Assembly: GCF_039555335.1 (NCBI RefSeq)
Contig: NC_092628.1
Location: 80,564,315-80,628,314, forward strand
Length of the DNA: 64,000 nt
From: Amphiura filiformis
Taxonomy: Eukaryota; Echinodermata; Ophiuroidea; Amphilepidida; Amphiuridae
Direction of reading: 5' to 3'
Part shown: positions 1 to 11,996 of the stretch, piece after piece
Layout of the letters: the number at the start of each line of letters is the position of its first letter
Position numbering within the stretch: the first letter of the stretch is position 1
Made by a program: the position numbers and the translations under genes
The notes under the pieces: generated by a model
Databases searched by the model: none
What the model was told of the DNA's origin: nothing
The model's input: only the letters and a program-made list of their open reading frames with translations

Positions 1-4
1 CTAC

Positions 5-213
5 AGTCTATATATCTACCTCAAGCCACAGGCACCAACCAGCTTTGAAGTTCAGCATGCTGCATTGGCTTAGCGTGGTTTCTTGCGTGTACATATGCGG
101 GATGTTGATCACATGCGTAAAAGTAAGTACACGTGCCAAGTAACGCTAAGCTAACGTAGAACACGCTGACCTTCAAAGCAAGTGCCGGTGACTGGAGGTA
201 CATATATAGACTA
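5..213. mobile_element. Foldback MITE at the left edge
   Basis: AGTCTATATATCTACCTC on the left and its near complement on the right (GAGGTACATATATAGACT) begin arms that can be followed inwards for about 80 bases with mismatches, including GCTTTGAAG/CTTCAAAGC. It resembles a nearly full-length hairpin. The target duplication is unclear. Confidence 0.7.
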
Positions 214-372
214 AAGCTCAACTTTATTCATCACATGATCAGCATTGTCCAATAATTACACTGCCTTCCATGTTGGTTTATTATTGATCACTGACAACTA
301 CCAATATGCTTGAATTAATTTGGCTGTCCACATCACAAGACATTGCATAATTTCAAAAATATTCATAACATT

Positions 373-413
373 TTTTGTAAGAAAGGGCTACCCCGCTACC
401 CTTTCTTACAAAA
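373..413. repeat. Hairpin with 15-bp perfect stem
   Basis: TTTTGTAAGAAAGGG at 373-387 pairs exactly with CCCTTTCTTACAAAA at 399-413 around an 11-base loop. It sits at the start of the tandem repeat that follows. Confidence 0.9.
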
Positions 414-600
414 TTGGATGCTCTTTAAAACTGATAAATCATTCAACGTCAGCTTTGCTACAAAAGTTACCGTACTAGCCCCAACAAATTGGATGTTCTT
501 TAAAACTTGTAAATCATTCAACGTAAGCTTTGCTACAAAAGTAAGCTTTGCTACAAAAGTTAACATACTAGCCCCAACAAATTGGATACTCTTTCAAACC
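411..600. repeat. 75-bp tandem repeat with an internal 18-bp duplication
   Basis: AAATTGGATG..CTTT units start at 411, 486 and 579. The first period is 75 bp. The second is 93 bp because TAAGCTTTGCTACAAAAG is present twice in a row. The short ORF across it is a by-product of the repeat. Confidence 0.9.
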
Positions 601-1135
601 AGCAATCCACCCAATATAAGAAGCATTGTTACATAAGATGCCTTGCACCACTATCTTCTACATTACTTTAGTTTTAATCCTCAAGTGACTATTTCTAATC
701 CCAAACAACTCAACTTACAGCTGCCAGCGGGTAGCAGACATCACCCAGATGTCATTACTCCCATTTAGTATACTTTGATGCCACATTACACCTGCTGTAG
801 GTATCTCCTGACTGACCCTGTCTGGCTTTGTCCAACTCCTATTGCTAATGACAACTTGTGGGATTGGTTTCAATATCACGGACGGTATATTTGGATACAC
901 ATAATACTGCAGAACACCAGCAGTAGATAAAGAGGCACTATGCTTTGGGCAGAGCAATCTTAGTATTTCGCTTTCTTTACTGCCACCTGTCACTCTCTGT
1001 ATCTTGACTGACCCTGCCTGGCATTGCCTAGCCTATGATCCAATTGATAATTTCTACCATGGATTTCTATAAGCTACAGGCAGTATTCTTGGCATTGTTA
1101 CAGTTACAGTTATCCCACTGAAGGCCAGTGGTATA
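601..1135. other. Non-coding, no gene seen
   Basis: The only structure noted is the word TGACTGACCCTG, which occurs near 809 and 1005 with similar flanks and may be an old local duplication. Confidence 0.5.
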
Positions 1136-1361
1136 CAAGCTGTATCAAAATATTGGTACCCATCAGGTTTGATGATTATTGAAAAGCCTACTTCTTCCAA
1201 ATGCAACATTGGATCTTCTTGAAATGACCATAGTTTATTGTTATATGAGTGTCTTTGGCATTAATCAACAAGTTATGCGGATCTGAAGTTACATTTTGAT
1301 GTGGCAGTCATGTCCATAAGCACTGGAAATCGATGGGTACCAATCATTTTGATACAGCCTG
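1136..1361. mobile_element. Mariner-like MITE, 226 bp, TA-flanked
   Basis: The left end CAAGCTGTATCAAAAT..GGTACCCATC and right end GATGGGTACC..ATTTTGATACAGCCTG are inverted repeats of about 30 bp, flanked by TA on both sides (1134-1135, 1362-1363). The same terminus bounds the element at 49267-50213. Confidence 0.85.
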
Positions 1362-1562
1362 TATAAGTATGTAAAAGGACAACTTCACCTCAAATAACCT
1401 ACAGTATTCAACTGCCATGTTACACTGAATGACCAAGTGTAGCTTTTTTCAGATTGCATTGTCCCCGACACCTTCTGGTATTGGTATTATTAACACCACA
1501 AACAAGTCCTCATCCATTATTGGGGCTAACTTCATCACACTATAATTTATTAATACCCAGAT

Positions 1563-1828
1563 TGGGCTATTCTATTTAAAATCCACACTACCCCTGTGGA
1601 AGATTTTGGAATATCTTCCACAGGGGGAGTATGAATTTAGTATGAATTTCAAATGAAATGTACACATTACACTGCTCCATTTCATACACCTTAAAAAGAT
1701 TTAACCTGAATCTTCCACAGAGTAAGAGGGTAAGTTTCAAATGGAGCTGCCTAATGTGTTCATTCCAACCTGTGGAAGATATTTCCAAAATCTTCCACAG
1801 GGGTGTGGATTTTAAATGGAATAGCCCA
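1563..1828. mobile_element. MITE of the TGGGCTATTC family, copy 1
   Basis: TGGGCTATTC and GAATAGCCCA form the outer ends. Arms continue with TTTAAAATCCACA and a repeated CTGTGGAAGATTTT hairpin. A second, diverged member of the family is at 51473-51691. ORFs on both strands here are shadows of the inverted repeat. Confidence 0.85.
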
Positions 1829-2523
1829 TTGATTCAAGTAAACATAGATTTCCAACCACACTGGCAATGATGACAAAAGCTATCTTTTTTCAATGCTGGA
1901 TGAATGTCTTAGCATGCTGCTGAGGCAGTTCTGTTGTCCCTTACAATGTTGTATCGGATTTCAGATCCACTCTGGATCCTAGTGTTATTTCCCCTCTATG
2001 TCACAGCAGGTCAACTGCAAGCAGATGAGGAGTCATGGAGTCATGTATGGCAGGAAGTGTATACAAGTGTACCCATACCAAGGTTCTTCAGTGGATTTGG
2101 TGCTGTTTATTGTGTAAACACAGAATTGGGGATCTGATTGGCCAATTGAATCACATCATCTTCACATCAGCACCTCATTCGCTGATCAAGCCATGTAGCA
2201 ACGCATGAGCAAGTTCTTTTTACAGGGTAATCAGGAAGAGCAGTCGGACATCGCTAAAGGATTTTGCTGAATACTATGGAGAAATCCTGACAACACCAAC
2301 TTCTACAATAAAATGACTTTTGATTCAACGACAGTCTGAAGATCTCAGTTGATTGAATTTAAGTGCAAATGACCTTCAGCACAAATCACTAATTGGGTAT
2401 TTTTGGGGGGTTTCATTTCTTATTTCTAATAAGACCAATTAGAATACCTAGGAGAAAATTTCTTGTGATTTCATCTGCCAATTGAGTCATGAGCTAAATG
2501 AGCTTACTTTGTTACACATAATG
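1829..2523. other. 3' flank of gene 1
   Basis: No coding signal. A minus-strand AATAAA at 2106-2111 is the best candidate polyadenylation signal for gene 1, leaving a 3' UTR of about 400 bp. Confidence 0.4.
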
Positions 2524-2736
2524 TCAATCATCATCTTTAATACCAACCCTTTGTGATGAGTCCCCAGATTGCTGCCTCAATAGCTCCTTCTTCAGTGCTT
2601 GTATCTCCTGTTCCTTGATAACCAGTTTGCTTGCATGGTCCGCGAAATCCCTTGCACGTTGCTTAGCATACGCCCTCTTCATCTGCGATGCATCCCCGGG
2701 GTTAAGTCCTGCTGCTAAATTCTGCTTATCTGATTT
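2524..2736 (-). CDS. Gene 1, last coding exon: C-terminal charged helix
   Basis: The acceptor (TTACAG) directly precedes AAATCAGAT, and the reading phase matches the donor of the 3913-6452 exon across an 1176-bp intron. It codes 70 residues ending in a run of Asp and a TGA stop. Residues around AYAKQRARDFADHASKLVIK and the following EQEIQALKKELL form a strongly charged heptad-like helix, so the protein probably ends in a short coiled coil. A minus-strand AATAAA lies at 2106-2111, about 410 bp past the stop, and could be the polyadenylation signal. Confidence 0.82.
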   Translation of the reverse strand, partial: KSDKQNLAAGLNPGDASQMKRAYAKQRARDFADHASKLVIKEQEIQALKKELLRQQSGDSSQRVGIKDDD

Positions 2737-3912
2737 CTGTAATGATATAGACACAAGAATAAATAAGATAAACATTGAAAAGAAATCACTTTCATTATCA
2801 TTTTAAGTTGTAATTTCTCTGCATGAAATCAATTGTGTAAAGCAAGTGAGTTAACAAATATTACTCATTGTGATGATGTTTTGAAATCCTTGCCCATGTT
2901 TCCTCCATAAAGTGCAGAGATGGATGGTCAAGGTCATAACCAAATGGGGTAAGAAATTTGAAGCCACAAAAACTGATAACAAGTTAGAAGCTAACAATCA
3001 ATTGGGTAGTATCTGGTACATATCATACTTATTTCTATTGCATTTTGCTCCCCTTCCACATAAAAATCTTGTCTGACAATTTTGCATCAATGTCATTTAG
3101 CATGATATAAGACACAAATCATTGGGACCATTGCATTTCACCAATAATTCCAAATTCAATAGAACACACATTTAAATTAATGAATAGCACGTTTTGTAGC
3201 AGATAAGCAACTTATTATACTGCCACCAATTTTTGTGATCAAACTTTGTCACACCAATCTAGCCCAAAAGTACCCCAAAGGTACACCAATAATGCACCTA
3301 AGTGATACCCTATGTGTGACTTTAACTTTGAATTTATCATCTCCCTCAAGTAAACCATTTGGAGGAATCTAGCTAAATTGTTATCTACCACAGATAAATC
3401 TCAGAAATGTCACTCAAATACCAATAAACCTAATGAGTCTAACCAGACTGCAAACCCATGTGATAAGTGACTGTACTTTTGCATAGGCTCATTTCCCAGT
3501 TTGCAGCTTACCCTATAAAACTGTGAAGGTCATATTTCACAAAGTGCCGTTTTACTTTATGTAACAAATAGAACATTCAACATAGCATATTTTGTTGAGG
3601 AATATTCAACACTGTTCTTCAAAAACTAAAAAGGAAGAAAAATATTTTGTTGGCAAGTGCTTTTCCAATCTAAGTTTGCTTGTTTGTTGTTGTTTTGTGA
3701 TGAGGAGGGGTCAGTCAGTAAAGTAAAGATCAATTCAACTTTTTTTCCCTTAATATCAATGGAAAATGGAAAATATCCTTGACAATTAAATTTGACAAAC
3801 CACAAATCACACCATTTGAGTCCAATAAAATGTTTAAACAATATATCTTAAAACTAAGAATGTAGACAAACAATCACTGAAAAGGTTCTCATTTCACTAC
3901 ATCAGACCCTAC
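2737..3912 (-). other. Gene 1 intron
   Basis: GTAGGG...TTACAG intron of 1176 bp. No repeats or secondary ORFs of note were seen. Confidence 0.75.
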
Positions 3913-6452
3913 CTGTTCATTACGAAAGGACTGCAATATCGCATCTATATCCACTTTCTTCCTTTCTGCCGTATCCAATTTGATGCTTGATACGGTTGCC
4001 CGTCTCTCAAGCTTCCTGGGTTTTTTCGGAGTTTGATTGAGACTATACGCCGCTTTGAATCTTTCTGGATTAGAATCAGGTTCATGAAATAATTTGCTAC
4101 CTTCTGTTTCAGAAAGACTTGCTCTTCGTCGATGGGTAGAGGGCGCTGTATCATTATTACGATTAGGTGGTGGTGGCATTGGTGTTGCCTGATGCGGGTC
4201 ACTAGTTTGGAAAAGTGACAATTTGAATGGCATACTGATGCTTAGTAAAGAGCTTATAGGTCCTGGAATACTGAAAGTGCTGTCACCAAATTCAAATGTT
4301 GGAGGAGACTCTGAAGACACATTAGTTGGCTGTTGGGTGGACCCACTTTGCTGATTAATAGATGTCACAGGTTTGGAAGCTGACTGTGATTGGATTGTAG
4401 CTTTGGTAGGTACAGATTCTGTCTTTGAAACTGGTGTAACATGAGGAGTAGCACTTGCTGGTTTTTGGTTGGCCATGTTACCTGTTTGATTCTGTTTGGG
4501 ATCAGTGGCAAGTTGCTGACTATAAACCAACTGCTTTCCAGTGATATCTTTAGAAGCATTCAGTGGATTTGACCGAGAATTATCCACATTTGATACTGCA
4601 TTAAACTCATCAAATAGAGATGATGAATTCCTTGTAGACTGACCACCAGTATTTCTTTCAATCTGCGCACTATTTCGATGATCACTATTCTTTTGAATCC
4701 CAAGTGATGACTGCAAGCTGCTTCTACCATCCTTATTGTGTTGTAATCCAACTGAATGTTGAAAACTGCTTCTTCGCTCATTTTGTTGTTGCACTCCATA
4801 TTGCTGATGGGCTTGCGAATCCATTTGTGACTTTGTTTCTAACTGAAACTGGACACTTTTCTGCACTTGGCCATCTCGCTGTTGACTTTGTGTTCGACTG
4901 GTAGTTTGTTGTATGGTTCCATTCAACAATGGGTGTGGACGAGGCACTTGCTGATCAGAAATTGACAAAGAGTGTGTTTGACAATGAGATCCAACTTGCA
5001 TATTTGCTTTCCCCTTTACAACATGTGTATCATTACTTCCATTTGTCAGTGACTCTTCAAGTTTAGGTTTCTGAGCAAAAACTAAATTATGTTGCTTGCT
5101 TATTTTCACTTCATTTCCATTGCCCAATGGATGCTGTTGAGAGCTCTGACTTTGCTTCACTGTCTGTGACTCTGCAGCTTTAGGTTTCTGAGCAAAAACT
5201 AAATTATGTTGCTTGCTTATTTTCACTTCATTTCCATTGCCCAATGGGTTCTGTTGAGAGCTCTGACTTTGCTTCACTGTCTGTGACTCTGCAGCTTTAG
5301 GTTTCTGAGCAAAAACTAAATTATGTTGCTTGCTAATCTTCATCTGACTCCCGTTATCTAATGATTGATTCCTTGTCATACCAGGCATAGGCACTGCTCC
5401 AGCGTGATGACCGTATGAATTCTTCTGAGAATGTGATCCCACTTGTACATCTGCTTTTACACCATTCTGCTCTCCATTCACTGATTTTAATATACCATGT
5501 TGTTGTTTACCAACATCACCTTGAGACACACTGGCACTAGATTTAGTACTACCAAATACTAGATTATGTTGCCGACTTATTTGAGGCTTACTTGACACTA
5601 TTGGTTTCTCATGCTGTACATCACTATTTGGTATTGTACCATTCACTAATGGATGCTGTTTAGTGCTCTCCTTTGGAGGCTCATTTTTCTGATGTAATCC
5701 AGGCAAAGGTATAGCACCCACAAGCTGTTTTAGAGGGCTCTTTTGAGGAGCAGATCCATTCTGTATATTGATATTTCCTTGTGATCCACCCTGTGTGCTA
5801 CTTATATGACGGGAAAGCTGACCTCTTTGAGGCTGTCCCTGTTTATGCAAGGCATCATGGTGCACTTGAACAATGTCTGACCCTTTTTGTTGAGAGTTAA
5901 GTGACCCCACATGTTGATTGTTTGTCATATCAGTCACCTTTGACCTTTCACCGACCGTGTTACTCTGCTGCTGCAACGTATCATCCTGTTTTGATGTGGG
6001 GCGCACATTACAACGTTCAAACTTAAATTGGTTGCTTGAACCAAACATGTCACCATTTGAAACCACTTTCTGTGCTTCACTTGACTTTTTATCTTCACCA
6101 TGAATTGTGCCATTCTTTGCAAACGACTTACTGCTATCACTAGACAAAGTCTTTTGCTCAATCAATGGATGTGGTCTTCCAGGTGGCGCTGTATTTTGCG
6201 TCATCTGTCGCGGCTGCGCATTATGATTAATCACAAGCTGTGGAAATGCTGCCTGTGGTGAAGTCTTCTTCCCCATCTGACCAAGTTTTCTTTGTGGACT
6301 TGTGTTTGGTGTACTTGCCTGCTGCCTAGGTGAAGATGTTGTGGTTTGCTGTTTCCTATCATTGTTGTTTGTGGATTCCTCAAAGAGAGTATTCCACAAA
6401 AACTGTGTCACACTGCCTACTGTGTCTGCCATGTTGATCCGCAAAATGAACA
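3913..6452 (-). CDS. Gene 1, main coding exon: Gln/Asn/Ser-rich protein of unknown family
   Basis: This large exon is preceded by a polypyrimidine tract and CAG (acceptor just above 6452). I place the start at the ATG at 6430-6432, in strong context (AACATGG), giving the N-terminus MADTVGSVTQFLW. The 20 bases upstream would be 5' UTR, which implies a non-coding first exon that I did not find. The exon codes 840 residues and ends at a CAG|GTAGGG donor, in phase 0 with the next exon. Apart from a short hydrophobic N-terminal helix, the protein is low-complexity and polar, rich in Gln, Asn, Ser and His, and looks disordered. It carries four copies of an ISKQHNLVF-like motif (near residues 287, 368, 407 and 446), several HPL-x-NG motifs, and paired GAIPLPG/GAVPMPG motifs. 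The C-terminal part is basic (RRRASLSE, PKKPRKLERR). I do not recognise the family. If the donor were skipped the ORF would end seven residues later. The exon is real with high confidence; function is unknown. Confidence 0.85.
5038..5355 (-). repeat. 117-bp tandem repeat inside the gene 1 coding exon
   Basis: The coding word for KQHNLVFAQ recurs at about 5072, 5189 and 5306, an exact 117-bp (39-codon) period that keeps the frame. The first two units are almost identical, differing by Asn/His and Gln codons, which suggests a recent tandem duplication. A more diverged fourth copy (ISRQHNLVF) lies near 5556-5582, outside the tandem block. Confidence 0.9.
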
Positions 6453-8133
6453 CTGATAAACAAAAATACTTATAGAAGACTGTCTAATGAAGTATTCCAG
6501 TCATTTTAAAAAATGCGCTATCAAAACATCAGACGGAATTAAGTTGGTATTTAACGACAGACAATATCCAAGCATTACCATTGGCATCACCGAGTTCCAA
6601 CATGTCGCCACATTATTATGTTTGTTTCAAATCGTTTTTCTAAACAACCCATCTCATGAAATATTAAGTTTTGTTGCGATGATGTTTTCCTTAGTAAATG
6701 GTCCTTCTCAAATTACACCCCAGCTCCTCATTTTCATTATGCACTTGATAGATTCAGCACATGGTTAAGTGATGAATAACACACCAGCATATATCATCAA
6801 TCTTACGCTTGTGTTGACTGGCTTCATACTGTTCCACCCGTCCGTGTAATGGTCTTGTCCGTATTACAAAAGTGCAACATGTAGGATTTCTAATTACTAT
6901 ACATATATTTTCTCAAACAATCTTGATGATGAATGTAGATTTTTTTGTTTCCGGCACAATTTAATAAAACACAAGGTCATTAATTCCTTTCCGCACACCA
7001 ATTTGCGCATTTGCATCTAATTTATATGATAATGGTAGTCCTCCGCAATTTTAATCAGCATGAAATTTCAACAAAAATCAAAACATCATCATTATCAACG
7101 TCATAAAAGTCACTCCGTTATTAGGTCATGACGTAACCAGCCCAGTGGGTCAGTAATTTGAAGATGACAATTAGCGATAGTTGGAAACAGTCCAAGAATA
7201 TTGAATGAAGTTTTCAAACTCAAATCACATCAAATTTTCATGTTATTACACTCGATCCTTTCTATACCAAGCCATGCCACTTTGATGTCATCCAACTCAG
7301 GGACCATCCACAAGAAATTTGTAGAATTTATTTCGAATTGGCTCTCAGCTGATTATGCATCCTCACTTGCTGGTTGCTAAGCTATCCTTAAGTCTACTCT
7401 TCTCGTCCACAATGCAAACCAAAATGCCAAATTAAACTTGCCACAAATAAATCACACAAGTAATATCCTTTCTCTGGCAATGTCAATAGACACTGTCATT
7501 GAGCCACCAATAAACTAGATTCTACTCCGAATCCTTGTCTGTCACTTGTAGTTACTCTCCATGCTTCATCTTATACACACAGTTCACACCTAACTTGTAA
7601 CTGTGTTGTCGATGTATCCAATCCAAACTTGTACAACAAATCAGATTCCTTTTCATTCCCAAAATTTCCTGGTAATTCCTGTATTTCCAGATTAATCAAT
7701 ATTCAGCCTCATTCCATTTAAGAAGATCACCAAATTTGCTAACGTGAGAATTTTGGTAAATTGATGTTGGACAACCAACCGGCAATTCAAATGTATTAAC
7801 ATCTACAGGTGGATGAGAACTAGCCTATGTACATATACAATTGCATCCCACAGATCTATTATGATTATCATAAGAATAAATGTTATTGATCATGATTCCA
7901 AAAGAGGGATCCTCCTTGTAAAAATCTATAATGATGCAAGCAAGTCACTGATGTTTTATTGGATGCATGGTCAAACAATAAAGAAATTCATTTATTTATT
8001 TATATAGATCAAACGGCTCACTGCAAATATGTCAACAATAATATGAAAGTTTGAAAATTATCAAATATTACCATTATAACTGAAAAAGTTTCCAGTAAAC
8101 ATGCTGACATACAACATACTTATCATATAGGTA
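6453..8133. other. Upstream region of gene 1, no gene seen
   Basis: AT-rich with no supported exon on either strand. It should hold the gene 1 first intron and promoter, and possibly 3' exons of gene 2, but I could not place them. Confidence 0.4.
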
Positions 8134-9014
8134 CAGGGTGAGTCAAAAAAGTGCAATAGAGCAAAGAATCAATATTTATGCAAGAACCAAGTCAAACTTT
8201 CCCATTATTGAAAATTTTTATAAATGGCACACTCAAATTTTCTGTGAAAATATGAAGTGAATCGCGACTACCGTTTAATTTTTATAAGTCCTTTTGCTGC
8301 GATACCCAATTTCATTATTTGTCCACGCGATACCATGTATTTTGAATGAGAGCACACAATGCACGGTAAAGGCATTAGCTCTGAAACTGACATCAACTTA
8401 AAAAAAGGTTGATTTTTGCGTTATTCTAATTTCTTTTTTCTGTTCAAACAAACTTTCTAACATTATTTTAAGTCCTTCATACCTCACTCGACTCCAACTC
8501 CAGTTTTTTAATCCAAATATGTCCAACTTACTGGATATTTTGTAATTCACTCCACTTCAATTTGCGCCCATTTTATTTTGACATTTGAAAAAACCCGCCT
8601 ACAAATTTGTATGTTTTTGATTGAGAATATACATCTTTTAAGTAAAGGTAAAATGAAAATAACAACAAATAATGTTTCTTTTCCTTAAAAAAGACCAAGG
8701 GCAATAAAACTTTGGGTGCTATATTGAATTTCAATGCCAATGAGGTTAAGAAAATGGCAGTTGCTCCAAATCTACCTTACACAGAGTGCGCTGACATTCA
8801 AATTTTAGATGTCTCTTGGACCAACATTAAAATTGGGTATCGCTATAAAATGTGTCATAAAAACAAAACGGTAAATGCTAATTCCTTCATTTCTTCACAC
8901 AAGGTTGCTGATGAATATATCATATATAAAATGTTTTCAAACCTAAAAGATTCAACTCGGTTCTTTAATAAAAACGGATTCTTTTCTCTATTGCACTTTT
9001 TTTGACTCACCCTG
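8134..9014. mobile_element. Mariner-like non-autonomous element, 881 bp, TA-flanked
   Basis: The left end is CAGGGTGAGTCAAAAAAGTG and the right end its complement with one extra A/T, followed on both sides by CTCTATTG-type extensions. Both ends abut TA (8132-8133, 9015-9016). TIRs of this CAGGGTG type are typical of mariner elements. A 97-codon ORF inside (8712-9005) shows no transposase motif, so I treat the element as non-autonomous. Confidence 0.88.
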
Positions 9015-10218
9015 TATTACTGTTTCTTTCTTTCTTTCATCCATTTCATTTTTTCACTTCTTCTTTTTCATCTCTTTCTTACCTAACTCATGAATAACAC
9101 ACAAAAATAAAATGACAACAATAACTATCGATTCCCATGCCGGCACATTCCCTTGCTTTTTTTTCAAGTTGGGTTGTGTGCCGGTCAGGATTTGTGTTTA
9201 TATGTTGTCTTGTTTAACTGTAACACTTTGGGTTGGTAAACTGTTCTTTCTTTCTTATCATGCAAAAACCAACAGTTGATGGCAACCAGAAGTTACTGAA
9301 TATTTTGCAGGAGAAACTTAAATTTCCCTCTACCAGTGTTTCATACATAACCATCACTGAATCATAACTTTTCTTAGTTTTGCATTGTTTCAAAAAATTT
9401 AGCTTACTGCTATAGTTTTGAATGAGAACATCAGCACCTCTAAAATAAAATCCTGTGCTTAAATAAAGCTTGAACTTTCCTGTTAAGTATTAATGCAGCC
9501 AAATATTTCCCCAATGATGATAATGGTTGACACTGGTGCGGTATACCTTAACCTTCTACATCTCTTTGGATGGATTGGCTATTGATGGATCCTCAAACAT
9601 TATTTGATTGATTCAGGAGGAGACTATTTAAGGTTTGTCATATGACAATGGGCAATGATTAATGTTACATGACATTGATCACCAAGCAATTGATTGTAGC
9701 ACTTGGGTATTCAATGGGTGAAACCAACTGTTAACAGTTACATTCAATTTAACCCACTCTGTTATGGCAATGTGACATGCTGAATGATAGGTACTTGACT
9801 CTCCCTGATACTGTAAAAAATCTTTGGGTTAATTACCTTTTCAAGTACTTTATTATTATTTTAGTTTCTTTCCCTTTTTAGCTTTCACAGTTCACTTAAA
9901 TCGTGAAAACTTTGATATAACTAGCTTGGAAGGCCATATGCACTAAGAAAAAAACTCCCACAAAAATTAAGATACAGTACAGTAAAAACAATTATCTTTT
10001 TTACTGCATCAAATTGTCATAAATAAAATAATTTTAATTTGTTATATAGTCCTATAATAAATCAGATATTCACATGAATCAAAAAATTGGTCAATCCTTG
10101 CTAGCCATAATATTTTATACATCCAATCTTTTCTTGCTTTTCAGTAGCCAATTGAGTGTTTAAAGTTCCCAACAGCAGATCTACTAACTAGTCTACCTAT
10201 AGAGGGCAGTTATCATAC
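9015..10218. other. Non-coding, downstream of gene 2 exon 4
   Basis: No exon could be supported on the minus strand, where gene 2 should continue. Simple TTTC-rich tracts occur near 9024-9080. Confidence 0.4.
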
Positions 10219-10356
10219 CTTGTTATTATGTTGTTTCTGTAGTAGCTTAGACTTCTCTTCCAGTCTCCTTGCCATTGCTGACAGTTCAGCGTTGCGTTGC
10301 TGCATACGTTCTTCTCTTGATTTAGCCTCAGTGACCAACTCTTCATTCCTAACACG
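10219..10356 (-). CDS. Gene 2, exon 4: coiled coil
   Basis: The exon has 46 codons between a CCCCAACAG acceptor and an AACAAG|GTATGA donor, phase 0. The sequence (ELVTEAKSREERMQQ, then ELSAMARRLEEKSKLL) is a continuous heptad pattern. Joined to the previous exons it gives at least 430 residues. The gene must continue towards lower coordinates, but no further exon is evident before gene 1. Gene 1's first coding exon has an acceptor of a different phase, so a direct splice to it would be out of frame. Confidence 0.75.
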
Positions 10357-10481
10357 CTGTTGGGGAATTAAAACATCTTAAACTTTGAGCGTTTGAACAT
10401 CGTATACCCAGTCTTTAGAAAAAGAACAATTACCATTAGACAAGTACTATTATAGATCATATTAGACTAGTTAGTCTAATG

Positions 10482-10657
10482 CAGGGGTTCTCAATTGGTA
10501 GCCCGTAGGCCAGATTCAGCCCGCTAACCAATTGCAGTTGGCCTTTGAACTCTGGGATGTACAGTAAACCAGAGAAGATGAGTAAACATAGCAAAGAAAG
10601 GCCATCGAACACAGGTCTTTGATATGAGTTTGGCTTGCGAGCAATTGAGAACTCCTG
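10482..10657. mobile_element. hAT (Charlie-like) MITE, 176 bp
   Basis: The left end CAGGGGTTCTCAATTG and right end CAATTGAGAACTCCTG are inverted repeats of the CAGNGGTTCTCAA type seen in Charlie-like hAT elements. Flanking octamers GTCTAATG (10474-10481) and ATCTAATG (10658-10665) match at seven of eight bases. It lies in the gene 2 intron between exons 3 and 4, about 125 bp upstream of exon 4. Confidence 0.88.
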
Positions 10658-10967
10658 ATCTAATGTCCCATGAAACAACCGCAATCTCATTTATCAGCCC
10701 ATTCACTGGCTCTTCCAAAATGGATCTTCCAGTACTTTGTTTCACCTCAATTAGTTTTGATGTAGGTACGTGTGTGTACACTGGACACAGTATCAAATTG
10801 TGCACGCTAACCTAGAACCGCATAGAGTATACACGCACAGACAAGGACAGTTTGTCAGCATGTTTGCGGTACAAAAGAGTATAAAAGCACTTATATGTCA
10901 CTAGCACAGAATTAGAGAAGGAGAACCGGGACTCCCTATACCGGCACATACAATCGCGCCGTCAGCT

Positions 10968-11160
10968 ATGGGGAGAAAATTTGGGGTATTCGGGTCCTTG
11001 CCGACGGCGCGCGGAGACGAACGAAAACAATTCTGTGTCTCATCTGAAGCGTCTTGGTACTCGCGTGCATGTCGCATCAAGTGCCATGTCGTGCGTGCAT
11101 GACAATGAATGCCACAAGCGCGTTCCGAGGGAAACCGAATACCCCCAATTTTTGCTCCAT
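10968..11160. mobile_element. Foldback element in gene 2 intron
   Basis: ATTTGGGGTATTCGGGT near 10979 pairs with ACCGAATACCCCCAAT near 11134-11149. Arms extend about 45 bp with mismatches, and the interior is GC-rich compared with its surroundings. The target duplication is not clear. Confidence 0.65.
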
Positions 11161-11484
11161 GCCTGTATCAAGATGGCGGTCGAGTCCTGGTTCTCTGGTT
11201 TTAATTCTGTGCTCACTGCCATACTTGTGGTGAAACAAAGTGTACATAGTAAAATGTACATGTATACACGAAATGCTTCTGATGGAACAGATCAAAATAA
11301 GGCAGTTTTATACCAAAGCTAAAATGCTATGTTTTCTGTTATGTTTGTTGTATATAGTGAAAGAATGTGGTAGGAAAATAATATGGTATGGTGCATCATA
11401 GCTGTATGCAACATAACAGCAGAGCCCTATTTAGGGCAGGGTCATATTGCTGTGTTACTTCGATTTGATACACTAAGATTGGGC

Positions 11485-11747
11485 CGGGGGGTACTCAAAT
11501 TACATTTTGACAGAGGTGTGCCACTGGAACTCTGAAACACCTACCCATGTTTGGGCTGATTTTACAGTTTTTGACAATTTTTTGTTCAAATCGGGACCCA
11601 TGTTTAGCTATTTTTTTTCTAAAATCGGGATCCATGTTTAGCTATTTTTTTCTCAAATTGGGACCCATGCTTAGGGTTTTCATGTAAAAAAAGCAACCTT
11701 CTAGAGCGGCACATCCCCGTATACCTTATGCATGTGAGTACCCCCCC
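11485..11747. mobile_element. MITE with 9-bp target duplication
   Basis: The ends CGGGGGGTACTCA and TGAGTACCCCCCC are inverted repeats. AGATTGGGC is repeated exactly on both sides (11476-11484, 11748-11756), an 8 or 9-bp duplication. Inside, a unit of about 36 bp (GGGACCCATG-TTAGCTATTTTTT) is repeated nearly three times at about 11593-11680. Confidence 0.88.
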
Positions 11748-11996
11748 AGATTGGGCAGGCCTTGACTGTTTGAAACTATGCTGGGGAACTACATGATGTG
11801 TATGTGAAACAGGCTATTGCTCTTATTGTCTTATACACAAAAGGTCATAAAAAATAAACAAAAAGAAAAGGGCGAGTAACAGAAAAATCCAATTGAGCAA
11901 AATACAATGCAAATTAAATCAAAAATACAAAAATCAAAAATACAAAAATCAAAACTTATATTATAAAATAAAATAAAACATAAACAAAACAAATAC

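Noticed and set aside
8712..9005. 97-codon plus-strand ORF inside the mariner-like element
   Set aside because: No DDE, helix-turn-helix or other transposase motif. It ends in the inverted repeat and its composition is that of the AT-rich background.
9273..9366. Plus-strand segment with an acceptor-like CAACAG and about 29 open codons to a stop
   Set aside because: No second exon, no donor upstream in phase and no recognisable motif; a stretch this short is expected by chance.
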